32,651 bases of DNA from Chitinophagales bacterium (GCA_020629205.1 JAHDDV010000019.1:1-32651); one strand, 5' to 3'. Shown: positions 18,889 through 28,271, counted from the first letter of the stretch. Translations and numbers: made by a program. The notes: generated by a model from the sequence alone, not told the origin.

Positions 18889-20967
18889 ATGGCAGCAAGA
18901 ATCCTGTTTCTCTTTTGCTTTATCTTCCATGCCACTACCTTACACGGTCAGGATCTTTGGGAAGACATAGATACAAGCCTTTTCAAAAATATTGATTTGA
19001 GTGAAGTTGTTGTGACAGCACAGTATGCTCCAACCGACAGTCGCAATGCCGTACATGAGGTCAAAGTCATCAAGTCAAAGGACATCCAGCAGCAAGGTTA
19101 CACAAACCTTGCAGAAGTCTTAAACCGTCAATTAAATTTTCGAATCACGGCGGATCCGCTTATTGGCAATGGACTAATCATCCAAGGAGTGGGAGGAGAG
19201 AATGTACAGGTAATGATCGATGGTGTAGCGGTGATTGGCCGAGTGAATGGGGTTGTGGATATCTCACAGATTAATCTAAACAATGTTGCCAGGATTGAAG
19301 TGATCGAAGGGGCTATGTCAGCTCAATTTGGTAGCAATGCCTCCGGGGGAGTAATCAACATTATTACCAATAAATCTCAGGTAGAGCGAGTTTCTCTGGA
19401 ACTTCGTAATCAAGCGGAATCTATAGGGATTCTCAGCAATAATCTTGCTCTGGGCCTACAGTTTGGGAAGGTCTACGCCAGTATTAATACTGGTAGGTTT
19501 CGCAGCAAGTTTGCTCCCACAGATAGCCTGCGTGTGTATGAGGAGTTTGTCTTCGCTTCGGGAGAAACCCGAAAAAGCAAAAAGCATCCATGGAATCCCA
19601 AATTGCAATATTCTCTGGATGGAATGCTCCGCTATAAGTTTACAGACTCCATCGATGTACGTTACCAATACAGGATCTTTGATGAGGAACTTCTCAATTA
19701 CGGCGAGTTGCGAAGACCACAATTCAAGCCCTATGCCTTTGACGAATCTTATAATACTAGTAGACAAGATCATAGTCTTTCCGGAGATATCTATTTGAAT
19801 TCTCATTACTACTTGACTACACTTACAGCCTACAATACCTTTGATCGGGTACTTACAACTGAGCAGTATTTCTTCGAAAATGACTCCTCCTCTTTTGTTG
19901 CTTCGGAGGCGGATACCTCAACCTTCAATGCTTTTCTGCATCGCTCCGTATTCAGCTCCATTTATGATGGAAATTGGGATGCACAATTAGGCTTGGAGCT
20001 GGCAAATGAAACAGCCACTGGTAAGCGAATTGCTGATAGTACTTCTACACCCATCAACGAAACATCCCTGGCAAATTATGCTGCCTGGCTTGGGATTCGA
20101 TATAAGCCGACCCAAAACATGACCATCTTAGGGAACCTCCGATACGGTAGCAATTCGAAGTACGACCATCCCCTAATTCCTTCTCTTCACTTAAGTTGGA
20201 AGCCCAATAGAGATTTGACCATCAAGGCCTCCTATGCCCACGGATTCAGAGCGCCCTCTCTAAAAGAATTGCATTTCAGTTTTATAGATGTTAATCATTA
20301 TGTGGTAGGTAATTCCGAACTGGAAGCAGAGTACTCCAAGAATATCACCGCAGGGGCAACTTACAAACTAAATCTACCGGCAGATAGGCAATTGTCCTTG
20401 TCTGGCAAGGTCTTTTACACCAAAATCAGGAACCGTATAGTCTTGAGCGAGTTCGCACCGATTCAGTACACTTACCTAAACCTTGATTCTTATGAGACCA
20501 ATGGATTTAACGCTAACGCAAGTATAGATCCCATCGATGGCCTGAGTATCCAAACTGGCATTGCCTACACCCGGCTGTTTAATGAATTGTCTCGTACCAC
20601 CGATATCGACAAGTTCAATGGCATCACAGAATTACAAAATGAACTGCATTATCGCATCCCGCTGATCGAGACTAATTTCAATATCAGTCATCGATTTTTC
20701 GGAAAGCAAGCGCGCTACTTTACTAATGCAGACGGAGACATCACTCAGTCATTTCTGTCAAATTACAATTTGATTAATGTCAATCTGAGTCGCAACTTTT
20801 GGCAGAATCGACTCTTCGTTTCTCTGGGGATCAAAAATCTATTGGACCAGCAAAGTTTACCGATTGTCGGTCAGGATGAAGATCAACACAGTGCCGGAGG
20901 ACGTTCACAATTAATCGACTTCGGTCGAACCGCTTTTGCTAAAGTCAATTTGCGTTTCTCTTATTAG
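18889..20967 (+). CDS. TonB-dependent outer-membrane receptor (likely heme/metal uptake with the HmuY-like protein)
   Basis: Plug domain LSEVVVTAQYAPTDSRNAVHEVKVIKSKDIQQQGYTNLAEVLNRQ; VQVMIDGVAVIGRVNGVVDISQINLNNVARIEVIEGAMSAQFGSNASGGVINIIT; terminal FAKVNLRFSY. Confidence 0.92.
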   Translation: MAARILFLFCFIFHATTLHGQDLWEDIDTSLFKNIDLSEVVVTAQYAPTDSRNAVHEVKVIKSKDIQQQGYTNLAEVLNRQLNFRITADPLIGNGLIIQGVGGENVQVMIDGVAVIGRVNGVVDISQINLNNVARIEVIEGAMSAQFGSNASGGVINIITNKSQVERVSLELRNQAESIGILSNNLALGLQFGKVYASINTGRFRSKFAPTDSLRVYEEFVFASGETRKSKKHPWNPKLQYSLDGMLRYKFTDSIDVRYQYRIFDEELLNYGELRRPQFKPYAFDESYNTSRQDHSLSGDIYLNSHYYLTTLTAYNTFDRVLTTEQYFFENDSSSFVASEADTSTFNAFLHRSVFSSIYDGNWDAQLGLELANETATGKRIADSTSTPINETSLANYAAWLGIRYKPTQNMTILGNLRYGSNSKYDHPLIPSLHLSWKPNRDLTIKASYAHGFRAPSLKELHFSFIDVNHYVVGNSELEAEYSKNITAGATYKLNLPADRQLSLSGKVFYTKIRNRIVLSEFAPIQYTYLNLDSYETNGFNANASIDPIDGLSIQTGIAYTRLFNELSRTTDIDKFNGITELQNELHYRIPLIETNFNISHRFFGKQARYFTNADGDITQSFLSNYNLINVNLSRNFWQNRLFVSLGIKNLLDQQSLPIVGQDEDQHSAGGRSQLIDFGRTAFAKVNLRFSY

Positions 20968-20982
20968 AAGCACAGCTGAATT

Positions 20983-21160
20983 CGGTCGTTGCTGGCTGCT
21001 GCCCGTGCTCCGCTAATACTCAGCACTCTGCTAGCTGCTACAGCTCAGCCACTAGCGTCTCCTCCTATCGTCGGAGCCACTATTGGCTGGCTTCCGCCAC
21101 GCTATCATAGCACTTCGTTCCGCTGCGCCCGGGGCTTATTGGCCACGGCGATTTAGCGCG
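20983..21160 (+). repeat. Copy 2 of dispersed intergenic hairpin repeat
   Basis: Blocks shared exactly with the reverse complement of 28438-28571: cccgtgctccgctaatactc (21002-21021), ctcctatcgtcg (21062-21073), cgttccgctgcgcccggggct (21116-21136). Confidence 0.85.
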
Positions 21161-21184
21161 CTGGCATTTCTCCTTGAAAGTCTC

Positions 21185-22327
21185 TTATCTGTAGTGAATA
21201 GCCAGCTGGCCAAGTTGTCCAACAATCTTAATGGAATCTTTCATCGACAAGTGAGATCCATCTTCATGTATCCAACGTTTCAATGGCTGTTCACAAATCT
21301 GTGCCGTAGCCTGTTTATCCCCGTAGAATTTCTTCATCCTCAAGAATATCTCTACATCAAACAACCAACTGGTCAGAAAAGGCTTTTCAAACATGTTCTC
21401 AGCGACCTCCCTCGTCATTACCTTTGCCCCGCACTGTGTATCGTTGAAGGGCATTCCAAGTATTCGCCTGATAATTAAATTGACGGATTTACTGATGATG
21501 GCTCTGGAGTCTTCTTTGGTTATATCTGCACCCATTCTGGCCATTCTAGAACCACCCACAATTTGGTAATTGCCAGTAGAAATGGTTTGCACCAAGTCGT
21601 CAAAGTCGCGAAAGTCAGTCGATAGATCTGCATCCAGATATCCAAAGTAGTCTAGCTGGGTGTCTTTGCTCAAATGAAGGATACCTTGTCGGACAGCCTC
21701 AGCTTTTCCTCCGTTTTTTTCACAGTCGAAAACGCTAATGTGATCAGGATTCTTGCTGGCTAGTGCAGTTAGAACTTCCAGCGTTTTGTCTTTGCTTCCA
21801 TCATTCACAAAGCAGAGATGATAGCCAAGATTACTATTGGCAAAATCGAGAAATTTTTGGCTGTTGATTCTGTTTTCTTCATTATAGCAAGGAATGACTA
21901 CCCCCACTAAGTCCTTTTGAATCCTCTGTACTTCCTGATTGGGTTGGTAGTTGTTATTGAGCAAGAGCGGTTGTTTGAGCAACTTTTGAATTCGGATCAA
22001 TAACTCATTTAGACCCACTGGTTTTTGAATATAATCATCAGCACCTGCTTTGAAGGCTTGTACGATTGCATCTTCAGCCGCTTCGCCCGACATAACGATG
22101 ATCGGCACATCACTTTGTCGCTGTTTTCGAATACTTTCCAGCACTTCGAAGCCCGACATATTGGGCATCTTGAGGTCCAGAATCATCAGATCTGGCTCGA
22201 CTTGATCGAATTTCTCAATGGCATTCAAGCCGTCATTGGCAAAGTGAATGTCAAATCCCTCATTTTTTAGTTTATGATCAATTGATCTAAGGATCATTGG
22301 TTGGTCATCTGCTGCTAAAATTTTCAT
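21185..22327 (-). CDS. Response-regulator receiver domain fused to ALG5/DPM1-like family 2 glycosyltransferase
   Basis: REC: acidic D7/D8, phospho-acceptor D51 (MILDLKMP), S80 (VMSGE), K102 (IQKPV). GT2: VVIPCYNEE, FVNDGSKDKT, YLDADLSTD, DTQCGAKVMTREVAENMF, SWLFDVEIFLR. Confidence 0.93.
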   Translation of the reverse strand: MKILAADDQPMILRSIDHKLKNEGFDIHFANDGLNAIEKFDQVEPDLMILDLKMPNMSGFEVLESIRKQRQSDVPIIVMSGEAAEDAIVQAFKAGADDYIQKPVGLNELLIRIQKLLKQPLLLNNNYQPNQEVQRIQKDLVGVVIPCYNEENRINSQKFLDFANSNLGYHLCFVNDGSKDKTLEVLTALASKNPDHISVFDCEKNGGKAEAVRQGILHLSKDTQLDYFGYLDADLSTDFRDFDDLVQTISTGNYQIVGGSRMARMGADITKEDSRAIISKSVNLIIRRILGMPFNDTQCGAKVMTREVAENMFEKPFLTSWLFDVEIFLRMKKFYGDKQATAQICEQPLKRWIHEDGSHLSMKDSIKIVGQLGQLAIHYR

Positions 22328-22456
22328 TGTCTCTCGATTTCTTTTTTTTCCACAATTAGCTCCAGAATTTGGCGGACCAGAATTATCTGTCTAAAGCAAG
22401 AAAACTGTGCCAATGGGAGAAAAGAGTGGAATCTCGTTCGACTGGCTGGGCTTGCA

Positions 22457-22471
22457 ATACCACTTTGGTAT
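22457..22471. promoter_or_regulatory. Inverted repeat ATACCA-ctt-TGGTAT in divergent intergenic region
   Basis: Perfect 6-bp arms between the REC-GT2 gene and the GT-C-like gene. Confidence 0.3.
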
Positions 22472-22512
22472 GATTATTAACGTAGTAGCCAGTAAAAGAA
22501 AACGAAGTTGAG

Positions 22513-25500
22513 GTGAGCATAAGAGAAGAGGATCGATATTACTATCTAGCCATAATTGTAGGCCTTGCCTTCCATGCTACGGTGCTATTCTCTACCTTTA
22601 CGAAGACGTATGACGCCTATGTGCACATGTTTTTCGCTGAGCACTATGCGAATGACTGGTTTGGTTCCTGGAGTTTCAAGTGGTATACAGGGTTTACAGT
22701 TACTAGTTACCCTCCATTGATACACCAACTGGTGGCTCTTGTATCCAAATTTTTAGGCATAAAGCTTGCCTTTTTGTTGGTAGCCAATCTTGTGGTGCTG
22801 GTTTATCTAAGAGGTGTATACACCTTTTCAAAGATTTGGGTTACAGATCAGGCAGCTGCAGTAGCAACGATGGTGGCCGTATTTTACCCTTCCTTTGTAG
22901 AAGCACTGCATTTATTCGGACAGCTTCCAAGTATTACTGGCGTCTCTTTGCTGCTAAATGCCTGTCCATTTGTGTACCGCTGGGTACGATTCAATCAGTG
23001 GAAGTATCTCCTGGGTTCGCTTAGCCTTCTGGCAGCCACAACCTCGGCACATCATGTTTCCACCATCTTTGGGATGGTATTTTTTGTTCTGCCAGTGATG
23101 GGCACAGCTTTAATAGATCGTACTGCCGACCAATCTGTCGATAGGGAGGTTCGCATGAGAGCTTTTCTTGTTGCCATTGTGAAAATATTACCCAGGGCCA
23201 TTGCATTTGGTCTCCTTGTAATTGCCATAGTAATCACCTTTGTTTTTCCCTATTGGTATTGGTCGAAGGCTGATCCTATTGCACAGGTTTCGATTCCACA
23301 TGGCAGTAGAGACAACTATCTTGAGGTCTTGTCTTCAGGATTGGTTTTCTTTCTTATACCCTGGGCCTACCTGCTCTTTGTGCTACCCTACATCTTTCGA
23401 CGTGCTTTTCAAAAGCGTTTTGTGTTTCTTGGTCTTTCTCTGACCCTGGCCTTTGTACTTGGAACAGGAGGCACAACACCGATTGCCCGTACTTTATTGG
23501 GCGATACGGCTTTTGAAATTCTTACTTTGGATAGATTCACCTTTTGGGCAACAATGCTCAGCTTGCCTTTTGTAGGCGAGCTAATGCATCGAGTTTTGTC
23601 TGGTGATGGAAGGGCCTTGATTTCCAAGTATTGTGGACTCACTTTTCATAGGATTCTCATGGCCTGCACAATGCTCGGCGCAGTGTTGACAGCAGTGTTG
23701 ATAATCAATACGGGTTACTTTCGACCACTGCAACCACAAGAGATCGACATCAAGCCAATCGTCAATTTCTTGAGCAAGGATATGCACGATCATTGGCGGT
23801 ACCTGACGCTGGGTTTTGGTGATCAGATGGCCTGGCTTTCTGCCAACACCTCTGCTTTAACTGTTGATGGGAACTACCACTCTGTTCGACGTCTACCGGA
23901 ACTTACAACAAGGGCTGTCGAGCGTCTGGAGAATGCCAAATATCTGGGAGAGGATGGACTTGCCGCCCTTCAGCAGTTTCTGACACTGCCGGAAAAGTAT
24001 CACTTGAAGTACATTTTTTCGAATGATAAATTCTATGAACCACTGCTGAATTTTAGCGGCTGGCTTCGGACAGGACAACTTGAAAATGGTATAGTAGTAT
24101 GGGAAAGACCGGATGTGCCCCCATTGCCTGAGATCTTGCCCAGCAAGCAAATTCCTCCATATCAATCGCTGATGTGGGGAATCCTACCGCTTAGCTCTTT
24201 GCTGCTTGTGTTGATTGTGCAGACGGCAAATCGTGGCTTTCCAGAAATTAGCCGGAGCCTGAATCAAGGCATTCCATATGAGAATGACCGATTTGAAAAG
24301 CTGAAGCTGGGTTTGCACGCGCTCTACATCCTTTTTGCTACAGTGATTGCTATTGCTTTTTTTAAGCACATTTACGCCACAAATCACAAGCGCTTTTCTC
24401 CCGACAATCTTGTAGAAAGTTACTTTGACGCTCTGGACTTCAAATACTTCCGGGCTGCCTATAATTTGTTTGATCCTACCTTACGTCCTTCATTCGAGCA
24501 GTACATGCTGGAGCTGTCACTTGAAGATGGAATCCTGGCATCATATGCCAAACTCAACTCGGTGCAGTGCCAGCAGTTGCCAAGTGAAGATGGGACCATT
24601 GTACCTCTTAGAATACAGGCTGAGTGGATGACCTCCCTGATGACCTACGATACCAATCACTACATGGAGGCAATAGAGCTAGAAGATGGCTGGCACCTTT
24701 TGCCCCAACCGGCGGAAATCCGAATTCCCCCAGAACAATTTTATGGGATACCTGCAGTGGATTTCAAGAAGCAAGGTCGAAGGAAAGCTACAGTAGGTAA
24801 GACAGATCGAACAGACGAGTTGGATCGGCCTGATGTCTATATCACTCAAGCAAATCTTGTATCTACCGGAGATGGCTACGCTGTAGTAGGAGAACTAGTC
24901 AACATTGATACTCATCCAGCTTATGTCAGCGTAACTGCCGTGTTATATGATGACAAGAATAGGGAGATATTGAGGTATAATGCCAGGGATATAATGAAAC
25001 ATCATCTGCTGTCCAGGGAGTCTACTCCATTCAGAGTGGACTTTGATGAAATTGCAAGACAAAGCAAGATCAACATGGGCGCTGACTCCAGCTTTCTCAG
25101 CAAAGCGCCTCATGATTTTGTTGTATTTGTGAACTCTATGGTGAGCTCCGACAGCCACTACGTAGAATATGGCCTGCAGGAGATAGCTGTTGATTCAAGC
25201 TTTAGAGCTGTAGTTTACAATTATGGAGCTCATGAGATCAATGTGCCACAGGTGCTTGCCGCACAGTATTTGCATGGAAAGCTGCAATGGGTGGAAGGGC
25301 AGTACCTTCCTATGGGCATTCGTCCCCAAAGGTGGAAACAGACAAATGTGACTCGAAGGGATCTTACTGAGCTCAGAATCCTGAGAGAGGGCAGTGACAG
25401 AAACTTATTTGTTAACAACAGCAGCAGATCAATTTATTCCCAGAATTTGCCGGACCTGCTGCAAGGGCAGTTGTTTGAGATCGGAGATGGTGAGCAGGTG

Positions 25501-25539
25501 CAGCTGCTATTGAATCCCTTCGTTAATTTTTCCAATTGA
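22513..25539 (+). CDS. Multi-spanning GT-C-like membrane protein (PTPS-related membrane family look) with C-terminal NTF2-like and FxLYD-like extracytoplasmic domains
   Basis: Many TM helices; early loop YDAYVHMFFAEHYANDWFGSWSFKWYTGFTVTSYPPLIHQL; later SPDNLVESYFDALDFKYFRAAYNLF and VYITQANLVSTGDGYAVVGELVNIDTHPAYVSVTAVLYDDKNREIL; GTG start at 22513. Confidence 0.75.
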   Translation: MSIREEDRYYYLAIIVGLAFHATVLFSTFTKTYDAYVHMFFAEHYANDWFGSWSFKWYTGFTVTSYPPLIHQLVALVSKFLGIKLAFLLVANLVVLVYLRGVYTFSKIWVTDQAAAVATMVAVFYPSFVEALHLFGQLPSITGVSLLLNACPFVYRWVRFNQWKYLLGSLSLLAATTSAHHVSTIFGMVFFVLPVMGTALIDRTADQSVDREVRMRAFLVAIVKILPRAIAFGLLVIAIVITFVFPYWYWSKADPIAQVSIPHGSRDNYLEVLSSGLVFFLIPWAYLLFVLPYIFRRAFQKRFVFLGLSLTLAFVLGTGGTTPIARTLLGDTAFEILTLDRFTFWATMLSLPFVGELMHRVLSGDGRALISKYCGLTFHRILMACTMLGAVLTAVLIINTGYFRPLQPQEIDIKPIVNFLSKDMHDHWRYLTLGFGDQMAWLSANTSALTVDGNYHSVRRLPELTTRAVERLENAKYLGEDGLAALQQFLTLPEKYHLKYIFSNDKFYEPLLNFSGWLRTGQLENGIVVWERPDVPPLPEILPSKQIPPYQSLMWGILPLSSLLLVLIVQTANRGFPEISRSLNQGIPYENDRFEKLKLGLHALYILFATVIAIAFFKHIYATNHKRFSPDNLVESYFDALDFKYFRAAYNLFDPTLRPSFEQYMLELSLEDGILASYAKLNSVQCQQLPSEDGTIVPLRIQAEWMTSLMTYDTNHYMEAIELEDGWHLLPQPAEIRIPPEQFYGIPAVDFKKQGRRKATVGKTDRTDELDRPDVYITQANLVSTGDGYAVVGELVNIDTHPAYVSVTAVLYDDKNREILRYNARDIMKHHLLSRESTPFRVDFDEIARQSKINMGADSSFLSKAPHDFVVFVNSMVSSDSHYVEYGLQEIAVDSSFRAVVYNYGAHEINVPQVLAAQYLHGKLQWVEGQYLPMGIRPQRWKQTNVTRRDLTELRILREGSDRNLFVNNSSRSIYSQNLPDLLQGQLFEIGDGEQVQLLLNPFVNFSN

Positions 25540-26759
25540 TGGTTCTCTTGAGATACATATTGTCAGTGGGTTTACTGGTATTGCTTCTTGCTTGCTCAGA
25601 TAGGGCTGGCCAGTCGATTGTGTATCAAAACGAGCGAGGGCATTTTCTCCTGTTAGACTCCGTCTATCTGGTCGGAGAGGAGCTTCGAATTCCTTTTGTA
25701 CATGAGGGTCACTTGACTAGACCTTCGCTTTTAGTTAGCAATTCACAGACTGATCTGTTGATTGCTGCTGAGGCAGATAGTTCGGTGTTTGTATTGACCG
25801 AAAATCACAGCAATCGGGCTGGTATAGTGTTGCTCAGCTTGCTTGGACAGTCCAGACTTCTTGATGAACGAAGCATCGCGTTTAGGCCAAGGCAGGCCAA
25901 TGGTTTGATAGATCTCTTTACTGGCCCAAACACAGTAATGGCTGGTACTGGTGCACCAATCATGACGGTTGCTATATTGAGAGATGAATTTGGTAATCCT
26001 GTTAGCGAGGGCACTCTTGTTGAGTATACAAACACCTCAGCTGTGGGGATTGGTGAATTTCTAGATACAACGAAGCACTTGTGTAGCTATCAGAAATTTT
26101 ATGGAGGGGAGCTTCGTGACAAACACTTCATTGCCGTCGCATCCGGAAATGCTCATTCCAGGCAAAACGAGTATCGAGTAGAAAGTGCCTGGCCAGCAAA
26201 CTTGCAGATTCAATTGGAGGAATTCTTTCCTTTCGCTGACTCGCGACAGGTCTTGTGGATCTCTACACAGCCAATTTTTGATTCTTTTGGGAATGAAATG
26301 CCAGATGGGACATTAGTAGATTTTGAAGTATGGCAAGAGGAATCGCAGATCGCCGCCTATGTATCTAAAACGGTCAATGGAATCGCTAAGGTTCGAATCC
26401 AAAACCCTTCTACTAGCTGTCTCTGGAGCATCAATGCTAGTTGTAGAAATGCAGTCCAAAGCAATGTTCTCCATTTGGAATTCGATGCCATTGTTGATAA
26501 GATCGCAGTGCAGTTTCAGGAAGATTCTTGTCAGTTTCTTATCGGACCTGTTTCCTCCTCTTTGGGGCAGGTGGTGCCGGACGGATTTCCCATTGAACTG
26601 CGTTTTGTCTCACGTGATTTCGAATACTATCAGGACCTTGAGTTGCTAGGGGGTTATTGCTCCTACAAACTCCCTAGAGAACAATTTCAGCCGGATAAAG
26701 ATTATGATTGTGAAGTTATTTCGGGAGGAGTGAAGCGTATCATTAGGTTTGAACTATGA
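25539..26759 (+). CDS. Putative lipoprotein with repeated invasin/Big_1-like Ig motifs
   Basis: Lipobox LVLLLACSD; repeated D.FGN...DGT.V.F motifs: LRDEFGNPVSEGTLVEY, IFDSFGNEMPDGTLVDF, SSLGQVVPDGFPIELRF; start overlaps the upstream stop. Confidence 0.65.
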   Translation: MVLLRYILSVGLLVLLLACSDRAGQSIVYQNERGHFLLLDSVYLVGEELRIPFVHEGHLTRPSLLVSNSQTDLLIAAEADSSVFVLTENHSNRAGIVLLSLLGQSRLLDERSIAFRPRQANGLIDLFTGPNTVMAGTGAPIMTVAILRDEFGNPVSEGTLVEYTNTSAVGIGEFLDTTKHLCSYQKFYGGELRDKHFIAVASGNAHSRQNEYRVESAWPANLQIQLEEFFPFADSRQVLWISTQPIFDSFGNEMPDGTLVDFEVWQEESQIAAYVSKTVNGIAKVRIQNPSTSCLWSINASCRNAVQSNVLHLEFDAIVDKIAVQFQEDSCQFLIGPVSSSLGQVVPDGFPIELRFVSRDFEYYQDLELLGGYCSYKLPREQFQPDKDYDCEVISGGVKRIIRFEL

Positions 26760-28249
26760 GTAGGCAATGGAAAATACTTAGACGGTTGTTAGCAGCCGTG
26801 ATTTGTCTGCTAGTGATGTTCAGTGCGGTGATGATCTTGGGAGCTATTGAGGCCTACTACAAGCAAGGAGCAGAAGCAGAGCCAATGCTTCACTTGACCA
26901 AGGATTTACTCACAAGCCATCATCCAGAAGTTGCCTGGCTCCCTGATAGTAAGAATCTGGAAGGGGAAATCAACATGTACCTACGGGCTAGCATATCAGA
27001 GGCCTACGCGGAGAGCTGGCATATGGCAAACCTTTGCTTGAAAAACAAAAGCGAACTGGGCTTAGCAGATTACTTTGGCGAACGACTGGCTGAAGCGCAG
27101 AAGGCTGCCTTCCCGAGCAATGATACCAAAATCGAGCGTGTTGATCTTAAGCATCACTTGAAGTTGCATCTACTTAGTTTGGATAAGCGATTGGTTGCCT
27201 TTTCAGATTCTGCAGTTTGGCTCAAAAAGTCCATTCAGAGTCATCCTGAAGGTCCAGCAATTGTTCAGGATTTCCAACATTCTTACTCAGTGATAATGAC
27301 TCTTGAAGACGGAAGGTGGAGAGTTATTGAAATGCATCAAGAGCAAGCAAATTCTATGGTGTCGACTGCTTCTCCAACAAATACTACGAATCTCGATACA
27401 ATCGAAGCCATTAACTACTACCCGCCGGAAAAGCCCTGGAAACTCTTTTGGTCAGCATATGATCACGATCTTGTAGAACGCGATTTTGGAATTATTCAAG
27501 CGCTAAAGTACAATGCTGTTCGGGTGTTTATACCTTTCGATGAGTTTGGTGGAGCGAGAGTGAAACAGAAGCACTTAGAGAACCTGCTTCATCTGCTGGA
27601 CATAGCTTCATGCAATGATCTTTCCGTAATTGTTACGCTGTTCGATTTTCCTGTTGGATTCTCTCTTGACAAGTACACAGCATACGATAGTCAATTGAGA
27701 AGTATAGTTCCGGAGCTTAGTGGACATAAAGCCCTGATTTTGTATGACTTAAAGAATGAGCCAGATATAGATTTTCGGTATCACGAAGAAGCTGAAGTGC
27801 TGAGATGGTTGGCTCACTTTGTCAAGCGTATCAAGGACTTAGATGCTGTTACCCCTGTCACCATTGGATGGGCAAGTATTGAGCATGCCGATAAGCTTCA
27901 GGAGGAGCTTGATATTGTTTCCTTTCACTACTATGGTGATGCAGACAAACTTGGCTCGAAGATCGATGTACTTAAGCAGGCTGTAGGCGCGAAGCCAATA
28001 CTACTGAGTGAGTATGGAATGAGTAGTTATCGCTCTCTTTGGTATCCGATTGGAAACAGTCTGGAGAAAAGGCAGAGTTATCTTTCAGAGATTGAAGCTG
28101 TGATTGCAGAAAAAGAGCTACTTGGAGCTGCTCTTTGGTGCTACTCCGATTTTGAAGAAGTTCCTTCCTATGTGGCGGGGAGTAAACCCTGGATCAAGGC
28201 CACTCAGTCCAGGTTCGGTTTGTTAGATGAAAATCTGGAATTGAAATAG
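26756..28249 (+). CDS. Membrane-anchored GH5/clan-A-like glycoside hydrolase with N-terminal NTF2-like region
   Basis: N-terminal TM; LYDLKNEPDIDF (acid/base Glu), VSFHYYGD, ILLSEYGMSSY (nucleophile Glu), ALWCYSDFEE; ATGA overlap with upstream stop. Confidence 0.8.
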   Translation: MSRQWKILRRLLAAVICLLVMFSAVMILGAIEAYYKQGAEAEPMLHLTKDLLTSHHPEVAWLPDSKNLEGEINMYLRASISEAYAESWHMANLCLKNKSELGLADYFGERLAEAQKAAFPSNDTKIERVDLKHHLKLHLLSLDKRLVAFSDSAVWLKKSIQSHPEGPAIVQDFQHSYSVIMTLEDGRWRVIEMHQEQANSMVSTASPTNTTNLDTIEAINYYPPEKPWKLFWSAYDHDLVERDFGIIQALKYNAVRVFIPFDEFGGARVKQKHLENLLHLLDIASCNDLSVIVTLFDFPVGFSLDKYTAYDSQLRSIVPELSGHKALILYDLKNEPDIDFRYHEEAEVLRWLAHFVKRIKDLDAVTPVTIGWASIEHADKLQEELDIVSFHYYGDADKLGSKIDVLKQAVGAKPILLSEYGMSSYRSLWYPIGNSLEKRQSYLSEIEAVIAEKELLGAALWCYSDFEEVPSYVAGSKPWIKATQSRFGLLDENLELK

Positions 28250-28271
28250 GCAGGTGCTAAAGTAGCTGAAA

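Noticed and set aside
21083-21478. 131-aa plus-strand ORF over repeat copy 2
   Set aside because: It runs from the non-coding repeat into the antisense of the REC-GT2 gene, with no recognisable domain.
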